Assembly (NCBI RefSeq): GCF_024585285.1
Contig: NZ_CP040755.1
Location: 1,798,001 to 1,862,000 of the forward strand
DNA from: Colwellia sp. M166
GTDB taxonomy: Bacteria > Pseudomonadota > Gammaproteobacteria > Enterobacterales > Alteromonadaceae
Reading direction: 5' to 3'
Length of the DNA: 64,000 bases
Below, one piece after another: positions 45,762 to 55,184 of the stretch; within the stretch, counting starts at the first letter, position 1, and the number at the start of each line of letters is the position of its first letter. Both the position numbers and the translations under genes were made by a program. Under the pieces are notes generated by a model. The model had not been told where the DNA came from, searched no databases, and worked only from the letters and a program-made list of their open reading frames with translations.

Positions 45762-47705
45762 TTAACTATGAACAATCCGGTTACTAACTAAGTGCTCAAC
45801 AACAGCAGGCTCAGCTAACGTTGATGTATCACCTAAGGTATCAAGATCGTTTTCAGCAATTTTACGTAAAATACGGCGCATAATTTTACCCGAACGTGTT
45901 TTAGGTAAGCCTGGAGCATATTGAATATAATCAGGCTTAGCAAAACGACCTAACTCTTTGGCAACAAATTCAGTTAACTCTGCTAACAAGGCATCTGATT
46001 CTGTTGCATTACTCATCAAGGTCACATAGGCATATACCCCTTGGCCTTTGATTTCATGTGGGTAACCTACAACAGCCGCTTCAGCAACTGCAGGATGTAG
46101 TACAAGTGCACTTTCGATTTCTGCAGTGCCTAGTCGGTGACCAGAAACATTTAAGACATCATCAACACGGCCAGTGATCCAGTAAAAGCCATCTTCATCC
46201 CGTTTTGCACCATCACCAGTAAAGTAATTTCCTGGGTATTGACTTAAATAGGTTTGATAAAAGCGCTCGTGATCGCCATAAACACTACGTAATTGGCCTG
46301 GCCAGCTGCCCGTCATCATTAGCAAGCCTTGGTTTTCGCCTTCTAGAGTATTGCCGTCTTTATCAAACAGTGCCGGTTTAACACCGAAAAATGGTTTACC
46401 TGCAGCACCTGGTTTCATATCAACAGCACCGGGCAGTGAAGTTATTAAAATACCACCAGTTTCAGTTTGCCACCACGTGTCAACGATAGGGCAATTATTT
46501 TTACCCACAACTTCATAGTACCAATGCCATGCTTCAGGGTTAATGGGCTCGCCAACGGTACCTAAAATACGTAGTGACGATAAATCAGCTTTTTCAACAA
46601 AGCTATCGCCAACACTCATTAATGCGCGAATAGCCGTTGGGGCAGTATAGAAAATATTAACCTGATGCTTATCACATACTTCCCAAAAACGGCCAGCATC
46701 TGGGTAAGTTGGCACTCCTTCAAAAACTAAGGTGGTCGCGCCATTGGCTAATGGTCCGTAAAAAATATAAGAGTGTCCAGTGATCCAACCGGCATCAGCT
46801 GTACACCAATAAATTTCGCCATCTTTATAATCAAAGACATATTTATGGGTCATAGCAGCATAAAGTAAATAGCCACCACAAGTATGAAGTACACCTTTAG
46901 GTGTGCCTGTTGAACCCGAGGTATATAAAATAAATAATGGGTCTTCAGCGTCCATCACTTCAGGGTCACAAGCGGCAGGAAGCTTAGCAACTTCTTGTTG
47001 ATAATTGACATCAACTTTATCATTCCAAGCAATATCACCCGCGGTTCTTTCCACAACAATTACCGAGTGAACATTTGGGCAATCAACAATCGCAGCATCA
47101 ACATTAGATTTAATTGGAATAACGCGTCCACCACGAAGACTTTCATCCGAGGTGATCACAACTTGGCAGTCAGCATCTATAATTCGTGAACGAATAGCTT
47201 CAGTAGAGAAACCACCAAAAACGACCGAATGCACCGCACCTATGCGAGCACAGGCTAACATGGCATAACCAATTTCAGGGATCATTGGCATATAAATACA
47301 AACACGATCACCTTTTTTTACGCCACGTGCTTTTAATAAATTTGCAAAGCGACAAACATGATCGTGTAGCTCTTGATAAGTAATTTTTTTATCTTCACTG
47401 GGATCATCACCTTCCCAGATAATGGCAGTGTCATTAGCTTTAGTCACTAAGTGACGATCAATACAGTTGTAGCTAACATTTAATTTACCACCAGAAAACC
47501 ATTTGATATCTGCAGACTTCATGTCGACATCAGTCACACTATCCCAAGGTTTATACCAATCAAGAAATTCTTCAGCTTGTTCAGCCCAAAAAACTTCAGG
47601 TTGCTCGATTGATTGTTGATACATGGCATCATAAGTTGCGGCATCAATATAGGTGTGAGCTTTTGCCTGCTCTAATACGGGATAACGGCTTTTAAGTTCT
47701 TGCAT
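45762..47705 (-). CDS. acs: Acetyl-CoA synthetase
   Basis: AMP-forming acetate activation to acetyl-CoA. 647 aa, full length. Seen: adenylation motif [43 protein letters not shown], the hinge region [35 protein letters not shown], and the acetylation-site lysine in [15 protein letters not shown] (K is the target of Pat-type regulation in the family). It supplies acetyl-CoA for the glyoxylate-shunt enzymes encoded elsewhere in this window. Confidence 0.97.
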   Translation of the reverse strand: MQELKSRYPVLEQAKAHTYIDAATYDAMYQQSIEQPEVFWAEQAEEFLDWYKPWDSVTDVDMKSADIKWFSGGKLNVSYNCIDRHLVTKANDTAIIWEGDDPSEDKKITYQELHDHVCRFANLLKARGVKKGDRVCIYMPMIPEIGYAMLACARIGAVHSVVFGGFSTEAIRSRIIDADCQVVITSDESLRGGRVIPIKSNVDAAIVDCPNVHSVIVVERTAGDIAWNDKVDVNYQQEVAKLPAACDPEVMDAEDPLFILYTSGSTGTPKGVLHTCGGYLLYAAMTHKYVFDYKDGEIYWCTADAGWITGHSYIFYGPLANGATTLVFEGVPTYPDAGRFWEVCDKHQVNIFYTAPTAIRALMSVGDSFVEKADLSSLRILGTVGEPINPEAWHWYYEVVGKNNCPIVDTWWQTETGGILITSLPGAVDMKPGAAGKPFFGVKPALFDKDGNTLEGENQGLLMMTGSWPGQLRSVYGDHERFYQTYLSQYPGNYFTGDGAKRDEDGFYWITGRVDDVLNVSGHRLGTAEIESALVLHPAVAEAAVVGYPHEIKGQGVYAYVTLMSNATESDALLAELTEFVAKELGRFAKPDYIQYAPGLPKTRSGKIMRRILRKIAENDLDTLGDTSTLAEPAVVEHLVSNRIVHS

Positions 47706-48398
47706 GCTTAATCCTTCATTTTCTAATATCTAGTGGTTTCTGATATGTCGAAGTAACGGCTTCATTCAACTATCATTATATTTTAACTTGCCAACATCAT
47801 AGCCTAAGTTTTCGTGTTGTAATACACCACTAAAGTCGAATATTAAGTAATTATTCCTTATATTTCACTATCAAATGAAGGCACAGCAAGCGCATAAAAT
47901 AGCGCTAAAAAGAGTGATAATTATTATAAAAACAGAAGCTTAAAAATCTTGTCCGTGATTGTAAAATAAAGCTAAGATTATTTTTTATAACTTTAGAATA
48001 CATGCAGTGAAAGCATTAAACGCAAAGGTCAGAGGTTGTAAGATAAAAGTGCTTGGAGCTAAAATATTTAACAGAGAAGATTTTCCTGCTGTTAGCGCAA
48101 GACAATGAGTTTTGGAAAGCAAGAAAGCTTGTCTGAAAAAGCCAGAGAAAATTAAAAATACAAATATAATCAACTATCTAAAACAAATGCTGATAAATAA
48201 AAATAACATTAGCAACATCAATTTCTATCGCTAGCTACTAACCATAAAGCCATCATTTTAAAGCGCTCAATAGTTTTTATATTTCGTCAATGTTTAGGGG
48301 GCTATTGCTCTGTTTCATCATGACCTACCATTTACCCTAAGTGAATAGATGATAGGTAACTGCACGGCTTTTATTTGCTCTCATAGTATCGGGTCGAA
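47706..48398. other. 693-bp region without a recognised gene
   Basis: Upstream region of acs (minus strand) plus spacer to the zinc-ribbon gene. It must hold the acs promoter. A frame of 62 codons at 47985-48173 on the minus strand is hydrophobic, lacks a ribosome site and looks like chance. No repeat copy of the families described here was found. Confidence 0.4.
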
Positions 48399-49352
48399 TT
48401 ACCTTAATCGCTCATAGCTATCATTGCCTTTATGTAACATTTGACTGGCTTCATTTCGGTACCATTCTTTAAATAATTTAAATTGTTTACCGGCTTTGAT
48501 ACTACGCGCGACTTTAACGACAATCATCGCCGACAAAGCAATCACAGAGCCGCTAATGAGCAGTTCCTCTTGAAAATTAGCTACACTAAGTACTACTGGA
48601 GTCAGCCAAAGTAAATGCCATTTACCAATACTACTACTGATAAAACTATCATTAAATTCTTCAGATGCTAACGCCTGCCAATTACTTTCACTACCGCCTT
48701 TAGGGTCAAGGTGAGAGACAAAAATTGACGGTTGAATGTTTTCCCCCCAGCTTTGACCTATCGGCCCAGAATCCTCGGAGCATTGCTCATCAACTAAAGG
48801 TTGTTCCGATTTATTCACCCATCCTAAGGAAATAACTTGGCCGGCCTTTAATTTGTCTAGTTGGCAATCAACTAAACGGTATGTCGATTTATGATCTTTT
48901 GTATCAATAACATCAACATAATCATAATGTGTTGTCGTCGTACTTACGTTGACATCTTTTACATAACTGTTACCGCGATTAGTAAAACCGGTTGTTTTAC
49001 TTACGTGTGTTTGCGTAGTTTTATCTTTTTCATGATCATCAATAAAATAATGCTTCCATTGAATTTGCGCATAAACCTTTTTCCCATTACCTTTGGCATT
49101 CAAAAACTTTTCATGGACAGTGCCGGCAACAATGTCCTGCAAATTTTTCAACAGTTTTTTACGCTTTACCGTAATACTCGCTTGAGCTAGCATTTCCTTG
49201 TGCACTTCTGGGTCTATGCCGATAGTTTGCACTACAGGCTGCAGGTCTTGAGCAACTGAATTTACATGCTTTGATGGTGCACCGCATTTCGGACAAGCCT
49301 CAGCTGTTGTACTGATAGTAGCGTCACATTCCCAACAATTTATTAAAGCCAT
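48399..49352 (-). CDS. Zinc-ribbon membrane protein of unknown function
   Basis: 317 aa. An N-terminal zinc ribbon is clear (INCWECDATI and EACPKCGAPSKH, CxxC-N11-CxxC, residues ~6-23). A central ~150-residue domain is rich in Thr/Asp/His/Lys (KTTQTHVSKTTGFTNRG, VSTTTTHYDYVDVIDTKDHK) and probably beta-structured; two hydrophobic helices near residues 245-285 (WHLLWLTPVVLSVANF, ISGSVIALSAMIVVKVA) anchor it. No known family recognised. It lies 303 bp downstream of the Ser/Thr kinase gene on the same strand, which may or may not be functional linkage. Confidence 0.65.
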   Translation of the reverse strand: MALINCWECDATISTTAEACPKCGAPSKHVNSVAQDLQPVVQTIGIDPEVHKEMLAQASITVKRKKLLKNLQDIVAGTVHEKFLNAKGNGKKVYAQIQWKHYFIDDHEKDKTTQTHVSKTTGFTNRGNSYVKDVNVSTTTTHYDYVDVIDTKDHKSTYRLVDCQLDKLKAGQVISLGWVNKSEQPLVDEQCSEDSGPIGQSWGENIQPSIFVSHLDPKGGSESNWQALASEEFNDSFISSSIGKWHLLWLTPVVLSVANFQEELLISGSVIALSAMIVVKVARSIKAGKQFKLFKEWYRNEASQMLHKGNDSYERLR

Positions 49353-49437
49353 TTAACATCCTATTTATTATTTGATTTGTTTAACCTACATCGACACTTT
49401 TCGAGTCGCCCTTATGCTGACAATTCTCTGTGTTGTT

Positions 49438-49453
49438 GAGGTAAATTTACCTC
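49438..49453. promoter_or_regulatory. 16-bp perfect palindrome upstream of the zinc-ribbon gene
   Basis: GAGGTAAATTTACCTC, a perfect dyad without loop, 86 bp upstream of the zinc-ribbon gene start. Its symmetry suggests an operator for a dimeric regulator. The rest of the 303-bp gap shows no terminator for the kinase gene and no repeat. Confidence 0.4.
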
Positions 49454-49655
49454 GTTACTCTGCAGCGTTATAGCTACGAAGTTGACGATAAAAACCGTAA
49501 TGATTTTTTATAAAGATGTGGAGGAAATTGAATAAAGAGCCTAAATGGTGTTCTTTAAATGGATGTATAAAAACAGGCCCACAAAGGTACTATGAGTGGA
49601 GAGGGCTATGTAAAGCCGAAATATAAGCGGCACTGTTTAGCGATTAAAAAAGCTA

Positions 49656-51392
49656 TCAAGCCTGCGACAAAGCCCTTTCAGCCAATAACAGTAACTTTTC
49701 AGTTTCACTACTATGACCTTGAGAGCTTATTGCTTTTTTCAATCGTTCGACAAAAGTACTTGCCCGAAGCCTTTGCTCTATCTGTAAATAAGTTTCGATC
49801 AACAAAAGTGATAATGGTAATTGCTGCACTATATCTTGCATCAGCAATTCAGATATATCGAGTGTTCTCTCGAGTGCTGTTATCGCTGCTTGGTGTTGTT
49901 TTTGATTAAGATAACTTTCAACAATAACTTGTACTAGGTGTAATTTTTCCACGCTGTTGAGCGTGCTTGAGTTCATGATGCTCTCATAACCTTGCATAAG
50001 CATAGCCTTAACAGCACTCCGCTCAGCTTGAGTTTGATTAGTATTTTTTTGCTTTAAAATATTTGCTAATTGACTAGCAACCGCTACTGCATGCATTTTA
50101 TCTCGTTCAGCAAGCTGTGTTTTCTGCTCAGCATATTGCTGAGCGATTAAGGCTAAATTACGCTCTTGCTCAATATTTTCATTTTGCACAGCAAAAGACA
50201 GGCTTGCAATAATCAGCACCGCATACACTAACGCAAGTAAAGGCTTTCGTATTAACCACTTTTTAGCTCGCTGCCATAATGAATAATTTACCTCAGTAGG
50301 AAAATATTTTAGGGTTTTATGAATGTCTGATTTAAAAGCCGCAACCGTTGGGTAACGGTCATTGACATTTGCCGACATGGCTTTGGTGATTATTTTCGCC
50401 ATATCGCTCACCATAGCCCAATGTTGGCCGATTGTTATTTGGATATGATCTTGATTAATCACCAATGTTTTAGCTCGGCCTGACTGAATATCTTCTACTA
50501 ACTCATTGATATTTTTTCGTTCGATATCAAAGGGAGTCTGCTCACTCAGCAAAACATAAAATAGCACCGCTAACGAATATTGGTCAGTTGCTAACGTTAG
50601 CATCTGACCAGTTAATTGCTCAGGCGACGCATAAGCAAGACTCAGCGCACGAAGATAACGTTTCACACTGTCATCTTCAGCTTCTTGCTCATTACTGTGC
50701 AGCATTTTTGCAATATCAAAGTCGAGTATTTTTACCAAACCATCCTTGTTAACCAGCACATTGCCCGGTTTAATATCGCTATGAGCAATATTAATTAAAT
50801 GAGTCTTAGTTATTGCATCACAAACGTCTAAAAACAAATGAACTCGCTCTATAAAGTTAAGCTTTTGCTGTTGGCAATACAGATCAATAGGCTGACCAGC
50901 CACGTACTCCATCACGACATAATGTAGTCCTGTTGGGCTGGTACCTGCATCATAAACTTGCGTTATATTGGGGTGATTCAGTCTTGCTAAAATTTGGGCT
51001 TGGTTATGAACCAATTTTGACCCCACAACATGAACAATTGACGGAAACAAAAACTTGATAGCGACTTGTTGCTGCATCATGCCATCATTACGCTCAGCTA
51101 AAAATACAATGCCCATGCCCCCTTCGCCAATAACTTCCGTTAAGGTATAAACGCCGAGGTTGCTACCAAGTAAGTCATCCAACTGTTCATCACCGGTGAT
51201 ATCTTGGGCTTGTTGAGCAATGAGCTCATGCCATTGTGTTTTATCACTATTGCTAAAATGGTTATTAAGCAGTGCTTTCAGCTCTTCTGCCTGTGATGGG
51301 TCACTAATATGCTGATTGAAATAACTCACATGTTGATTTTTGGGTAAATCAATAAGCAATGAGAAATGCTCAAATAAGGCAGTTGAGGCCAT
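49656..51392 (-). CDS. Transmembrane Ser/Thr protein kinase (PknT/Hanks-type)
   Basis: 578-aa Hanks-type kinase. N-terminal ~80-residue region, then the kinase domain: Gly-loop IGEGGMGIVFLAE (~88-100), catalytic Lys K113 (VAIKFL), catalytic loop HSDIKPGNVLV (~204-214; the usual HRD is HSD), metal-binding DFD at 224-226 instead of DFG, and SPEQL plus DQYSLAVLFY. A single transmembrane helix at ~384-402 is followed by a ~175-residue Gln-rich helical C-terminus, possibly TPR-like, predicted extracytoplasmic. It lies downstream of an ECF43-type sigma gene on the same strand. Such sigma factors are activated by a cognate kinase in Vibrio, so this is its likely partner. Confidence 0.9.
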   Translation of the reverse strand: MASTALFEHFSLLIDLPKNQHVSYFNQHISDPSQAEELKALLNNHFSNSDKTQWHELIAQQAQDITGDEQLDDLLGSNLGVYTLTEVIGEGGMGIVFLAERNDGMMQQQVAIKFLFPSIVHVVGSKLVHNQAQILARLNHPNITQVYDAGTSPTGLHYVVMEYVAGQPIDLYCQQQKLNFIERVHLFLDVCDAITKTHLINIAHSDIKPGNVLVNKDGLVKILDFDIAKMLHSNEQEAEDDSVKRYLRALSLAYASPEQLTGQMLTLATDQYSLAVLFYVLLSEQTPFDIERKNINELVEDIQSGRAKTLVINQDHIQITIGQHWAMVSDMAKIITKAMSANVNDRYPTVAAFKSDIHKTLKYFPTEVNYSLWQRAKKWLIRKPLLALVYAVLIIASLSFAVQNENIEQERNLALIAQQYAEQKTQLAERDKMHAVAVASQLANILKQKNTNQTQAERSAVKAMLMQGYESIMNSSTLNSVEKLHLVQVIVESYLNQKQHQAAITALERTLDISELLMQDIVQQLPLSLLLIETYLQIEQRLRASTFVERLKKAISSQGHSSETEKLLLLAERALSQA

Positions 51393-51781
51393 TTATTGAC
51401 CTGCTAGCTTATAACAACAAGTTGTATTAAGGATGAAATTAGTTAACATTTTATTTTTATTATCAAGTACTTGTTTATTATCTATAGTTTTATATAAGAG
51501 TTTAATTAGCTTTGCAAGCTAAACAAGTGCGTTGTATTAATATGCCTAAGCAGCATCTTAGGTAACAAGTATGCGAATATAAAATATTAAGCCATTAATT
51601 TCAGAAACTATGGTGTATATCGCCCATAGTACATCATTAACTTGTCACGGTTATAGTGCCTCAACACCATAAATCGCAAGTAAAATTAAATTCCAGTTAA
51701 AACACCAATAGCTTGAGTCATTACCGACGAAGTTTATACAAGCAAAATTAATAGGTTTTACCGTTTATTTTGTATGGAGGG
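51393..51781. other. 389-bp intergenic region upstream of the kinase gene
   Basis: AT-rich spacer between the orphan 107-aa gene and the kinase gene. It probably carries the kinase promoter and could hold an ECF43-type target promoter, but no consensus could be identified by eye. Small dyad CTATGG-TGTATATCG-CCATAG at 51609-51629. Confidence 0.35.
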
Positions 51782-52105
51782 TTATTTGGTCAATTGCTGG
51801 TAGGTAATAGAGGACATTGGTACTTTTTCCCCTGTAGTTACTTCTATCGCCTGTGCTTTTAAAATAACTCCTTTTACTTTCAGCATAATAATGGCAATTT
51901 TTTCTTTTACAAGCTTTCTAAAATGTACTTCTACCGATAAATTCGTGCCGATTTTTGCCGTTTTAAAACGACTTAAAAAACCGAAGCCGGTATGAAACTT
52001 CAACGGTTTATTGACGGCATAAAATTCAACACTTTTGCTTATCGAATGCCAATAACAAGCTAAGTTATAACCCTGATACTTAGTTGATAGCACTAAGGTT
52101 TTCAT
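51782..52105 (-). CDS. Orphan 107-aa protein overlapping the ECF sigma gene
   Basis: No family recognised. A basic (many Lys), cysteine-poor protein without signal peptide or membrane helix: STKYQGYNLACYWHSISK, HTGFGFLSRFKTAKIGTNLS, VEVHFRKLVKEKIAIIMLKV. The predicted pattern is mostly beta strands, compatible with a compact PilZ-like or OB-like fold, but this is a guess. Its start overlaps the sigma gene stop by 4 bp (ATGA-type), so it is translationally coupled to the sigma factor and probably works with it. Confidence 0.65.
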   Translation of the reverse strand: MKTLVLSTKYQGYNLACYWHSISKSVEFYAVNKPLKFHTGFGFLSRFKTAKIGTNLSVEVHFRKLVKEKIAIIMLKVKGVILKAQAIEVTTGEKVPMSSITYQQLTK

Positions 52106-52689
52106 GATGTTAACCTTAATTTAAGCCATGATTTAGCAAAGGCCAAATCTTTTTCTGCACTGGAAGTACTAATCGCAAGAATATCGGAAATTTCTTTAAC
52201 CAGCAAACCGCCAAAATATTTTAACTGCATACTTTGTGCTTGCCTTGGATATTCAACTTCCATTTGTTGTAGTGCATTACCTAAATCTAACATTTTTTGA
52301 TCTTGTTCCGAAAATTCAAAAGCCAGTTCTTCACCTATATCATCAAACGTTGTCAATTCCGCTTGCCGTTTTTGCGCGGCATTTTTTCTCGCTTGATCGA
52401 CTAAAATATTATGAATGGTACGAGCAACCATAATAAAAAACTCTTTGCGATGACGAAAGTACTCGCCATTACTGCTCTCAAGTTTTATATAGACTTCATG
52501 CACAATTGCTGTAGTGGAGTTGATATGCTCCTCAATACTACTTTGACCAAACTTATCAGCCACTTTCAATCTTTGCTTTGATGCTAATTTCCGTAAATGA
52601 TCATAAATAAGTACATATAGATTTTCTTGTGATTGGGCGCTACCTTCAGCCCAGTCAACGATAGCTTGAGTGATATCTTGTTTCATCAT
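52102..52689 (-). CDS. ECF sigma factor, TIGR02999 / ECF43 type
   Basis: 195-aa sigma-70 family factor. Region 2: NSTTAIVHEVYIKL (residues 57-70) followed by GEYFRHRKEFFIMVARTIHNILVDQARK; region 4: MEVEYPRQAQSMQLKYFGGL and VKEISDILAISTSSAEKDLAFAKSWLK. The acidic DAED-type core-binding motif of ordinary ECF factors is replaced by NSTT here, the hallmark of ECF43-type factors, which need threonine phosphorylation by a Hanks kinase to bind RNA polymerase (shown for Vibrio EcfP/PknT). A Ser/Thr kinase gene lies 0.7 kb downstream. The candidate phosphosite is T60 (or T59). Confidence 0.88.
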   Translation of the reverse strand: MMKQDITQAIVDWAEGSAQSQENLYVLIYDHLRKLASKQRLKVADKFGQSSIEEHINSTTAIVHEVYIKLESSNGEYFRHRKEFFIMVARTIHNILVDQARKNAAQKRQAELTTFDDIGEELAFEFSEQDQKMLDLGNALQQMEVEYPRQAQSMQLKYFGGLLVKEISDILAISTSSAEKDLAFAKSWLKLRLTS

Positions 52690-52880
52690 GCTTCCATAAC
52701 GTTATTTGTAAAGGCTTTAAACCAACTTTACATCTTTATTCAATACTTTACTTAGGGTAAGAGTGGATAAAGAGTCCTGTGATTTAAACATACTATGATT
52801 GTCAATAAATGCACAGCTACGTTTTCCAGCCCTAAACCCGTAAGTAAAGAGTCACTATTTTTCATAAAGCAATAGAAAAC

Positions 52881-52914
52881 AAAAAGCCTGAATAATTGCT
52901 TATTCAGGCTTTTT
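52881..52914 (-). terminator. Intrinsic terminator of the rpsP operon
   Basis: AAAAAGCCTGAATAA-TTGC-TTATTCAGGCTTTTT, 15-bp perfect stem with A/T tracts, 55 bp beyond rplS. Confidence 0.92.
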
Positions 52915-52968
52915 TCATCATCTTTCTTTACTAAAAAATTAAGCGATAAAACTCTTACTAAAGAGGGA

Positions 52969-53322
52969 TTATCTTTTTGCCAATTTCTCTTTGATACGTG
53001 CAGATTTACCTGAACGCTCACGAAGATAGTAAAGCTTAGCTTGACGTACATCACCGCGACGTTTGACTTCAATTGAGTCAACGATTGGGCTATGTGTCTG
53101 GAATACACGCTCTACACCAACACCGTTTGAAATTTTACGAACAGTGAATGCAGAATTGATGCCGCGGTTTTTAATTGCGATTACAACACCTTCAAATGCT
53201 TGAAGACGTGATTTATCACCTTCTGTAACTTTTACTTGTACAACAACAGTATCGCCTGGGCTATACGCTGGTACATCTTTTTTCATTTGCTCAGCTTCAA
53301 GCTGCTTAATAATATTACTCAT
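52969..53322 (-). CDS. rplS: 50S ribosomal protein L19
   Basis: Ribosomal protein at the 30S-50S interface. 117 aa, with the family core [40 protein letters not shown] and [20 protein letters not shown]. Last gene of the rpsP-rimM-trmD-rplS operon, 12 bp after trmD, followed by a strong terminator. Confidence 0.98.
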   Translation of the reverse strand: MSNIIKQLEAEQMKKDVPAYSPGDTVVVQVKVTEGDKSRLQAFEGVVIAIKNRGINSAFTVRKISNGVGVERVFQTHSPIVDSIEVKRRGDVRQAKLYYLRERSGKSARIKEKLAKR

Positions 53323-53334
53323 AATACCTTCTTC

Positions 53335-54135
53335 CTAGGGTTCACAGTCATCAACAGTATTTTTGTTATCAGCCTTAATGGCTACTAACATTTTTTGCTG
53401 TTCCGCTGTCAGAGCTAGGTTAGTTAATAGTTCTGGTCTTCTGGCCCATGTTCGTTCTAATGACTGATATTGGCGCCATTGCCTAATGTGTTCGTGATTA
53501 CCACTTAACAACACTTTGGGAACGGGCTTTGTTTCGGTTAACGAAACATCCATTACCTCTGGCCGAGTATAATGAGGACAATCCAATAAACCGTCAGAAA
53601 ATGAATCCTGCTCGGCTGATTGTTGATGTCCTAATACACCAGGCACAAAGCGTGCTACGGCATCAATTACATTCATAGCAGGCAGTTCCCCACCACTTAA
53701 AACATAATCGCCGACCGACCACTCTTCATCTATTTCAGATTCAATGAGTCGCTCATCTATACCTTCATAACGTCCCGCTATAAATATCAGTCGGTCATGT
53801 TGTGCTAATTCGCGTACACCGGCTTGGTCCAATTTTCGTCCTTGCGGCGACAAATATATAACCTTAGCTTTTTTACCATCAACTTCAGCTACAGCACGTG
53901 CAGCAATAATGGCATCTCGTAACGGTTGAACCATCATCAGCATCCCTGGACCACCGCCATAAGGGCGATCATCTACGGTGCGATGTTTATCATGAGTAAA
54001 ATCTCTAGGATTCCACTTATGAAAGTCAATTAAACCTTTACGAATAGCTCGGCCAGTCACCCCGTACTCGGTAATTGCATCAAACATTTCCGGAAAAAGG
54101 CTGATCACCCCAATCCATAATTTGCAGTTACTCAA
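53335..54135 (-). CDS. trmD: tRNA (guanine-N1-)-methyltransferase
   Basis: SPOUT-class enzyme methylating G37 of tRNAs to prevent frameshifting. [20 protein letters not shown] at the N-terminus, [12 protein letters not shown], and the knot segment [15 protein letters not shown] with [20 protein letters not shown]. Starts at TTG (54135): no in-frame ATG lies near the conserved N-terminus, CAGG sits 9 bases upstream, and the stop of rimM is 2 bp before. The gene continues past the usual C-terminus with [11 protein letters not shown], a slightly longer tail. Confidence 0.96.
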   Translation of the reverse strand: MSNCKLWIGVISLFPEMFDAITEYGVTGRAIRKGLIDFHKWNPRDFTHDKHRTVDDRPYGGGPGMLMMVQPLRDAIIAARAVAEVDGKKAKVIYLSPQGRKLDQAGVRELAQHDRLIFIAGRYEGIDERLIESEIDEEWSVGDYVLSGGELPAMNVIDAVARFVPGVLGHQQSAEQDSFSDGLLDCPHYTRPEVMDVSLTETKPVPKVLLSGNHEHIRQWRQYQSLERTWARRPELLTNLALTAEQQKMLVAIKADNKNTVDDCEP

Positions 54136-54137
54136 GT

Positions 54138-54668
54138 TTAGAAACCTGGATCCCAGTCAACACAAATTTGTTTATCTTCAGCGCTCACCGAAAGTATAAC
54201 TTGGTCCATTAAGTAAGGTATTAACCTTTCTTTCTTTCCAAAGCCATCCTTAAGATTCGCTTTTACAACCAGTACATCGTTAGCGCCCGTTTCCATTATG
54301 TCGGAAACCTGACCTAGATCGTAACCTTTGTCAGTAACTACAGTCATGCCGATTAGATCACGCCAATAAAACTCACCTTCAGGTAAGTCTGATAACGCGT
54401 CTTCGCTAACAAATATTTCTGAGCCAACAAGCTTTTGGGCTACGTCACGATCATCAATACCTGCAACTTTAACAACAAGACCATTGTTATGTTTACGCCA
54501 ATCGGTAATATCTACTGATTGAATCTTATTCCCTAATTTTAAAGACCAAGGGAAATAGTCTAGTATGGCTTCTTGGTCATCTGTGAATGAATGAATTTTC
54601 AACCAACCCTTGATGCCGTAGACTGCGCCTACTTTACCTAAGATGACTTCTTTACCAATAACTTCCAC
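54138..54668 (-). CDS. rimM: 16S rRNA processing protein RimM
   Basis: 30S assembly factor binding S19 and the 16S 3' head domain. 176 aa: [20 protein letters not shown] opens the N-terminal domain, and [25 protein letters not shown] with [11 protein letters not shown] form the PRC-barrel. Start is GTG. Operonic with rpsP (29 bp upstream) and trmD (2 bp downstream). Confidence 0.97.
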   Translation of the reverse strand: MEVIGKEVILGKVGAVYGIKGWLKIHSFTDDQEAILDYFPWSLKLGNKIQSVDITDWRKHNNGLVVKVAGIDDRDVAQKLVGSEIFVSEDALSDLPEGEFYWRDLIGMTVVTDKGYDLGQVSDIMETGANDVLVVKANLKDGFGKKERLIPYLMDQVILSVSAEDKQICVDWDPGF

Positions 54669-54697
54669 AACTAACTCCTAAAACCTACCAATTTAAT

Positions 54698-54946
54698 TTA
54701 AGCTGCTTTTTGAGCATCTTTAACTAATTTGGCCACACGATCAGATACAGTTGCACCTTGACCAACCCAATGGTTGACACGGTCTAGGTCTAAACGTAAT
54801 TTTTCCGCTTGACCTTGCGCTGTAGGGTTAAAGAAACCAACTTTCTCGATGAAACGACCATCGCGAGAGTTACGGCTATCTGCAACAACAACCTGATAGA
54901 ATGGACGCTTCTTTGCGCCGCCACGAGCTAAACGAATGGTAACCAT
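54698..54946 (-). CDS. rpsP: 30S ribosomal protein S16
   Basis: 82 aa, full length: [56 protein letters not shown]. First gene of the operon; its promoter lies in the 238-bp divergent region shared with the DMT transporter gene. GAGGACGAT precedes the ATG. Confidence 0.98.
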   Translation of the reverse strand: MVTIRLARGGAKKRPFYQVVVADSRNSRDGRFIEKVGFFNPTAQGQAEKLRLDLDRVNHWVGQGATVSDRVAKLVKDAQKAA

Positions 54947-55184
54947 ATCGTCCTCTATATAATTTAAGTGTTAAAACGAATTTTCCAGACATTTCTATCA
55001 ACTTAGTGACAGAAAAGCTCGCGTATTTTACGCTTTTTTGCTGACAAAGCAACCTAAAGCTAAACTTTACTAGCTTATTTAACAAATTAGTTACCGCGCC
55101 TGCAATATAGCTATATAATCCACGCGCCAAACTCGGTGATACTTAAAGCTGCACTATTATTTGTCTTTTCTGGATGGAAAAATC

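Noticed and set aside
47985..48173. 62-codon minus-strand ORF in the acs upstream gap
   Set aside because: Hydrophobic but without ribosome site, conserved motif or operon context.
49592..49909. 105-codon plus-strand ORF at the kinase 3' end
   Set aside because: It runs antisense to the kinase coding sequence, has no family match by eye, and no ribosome site.
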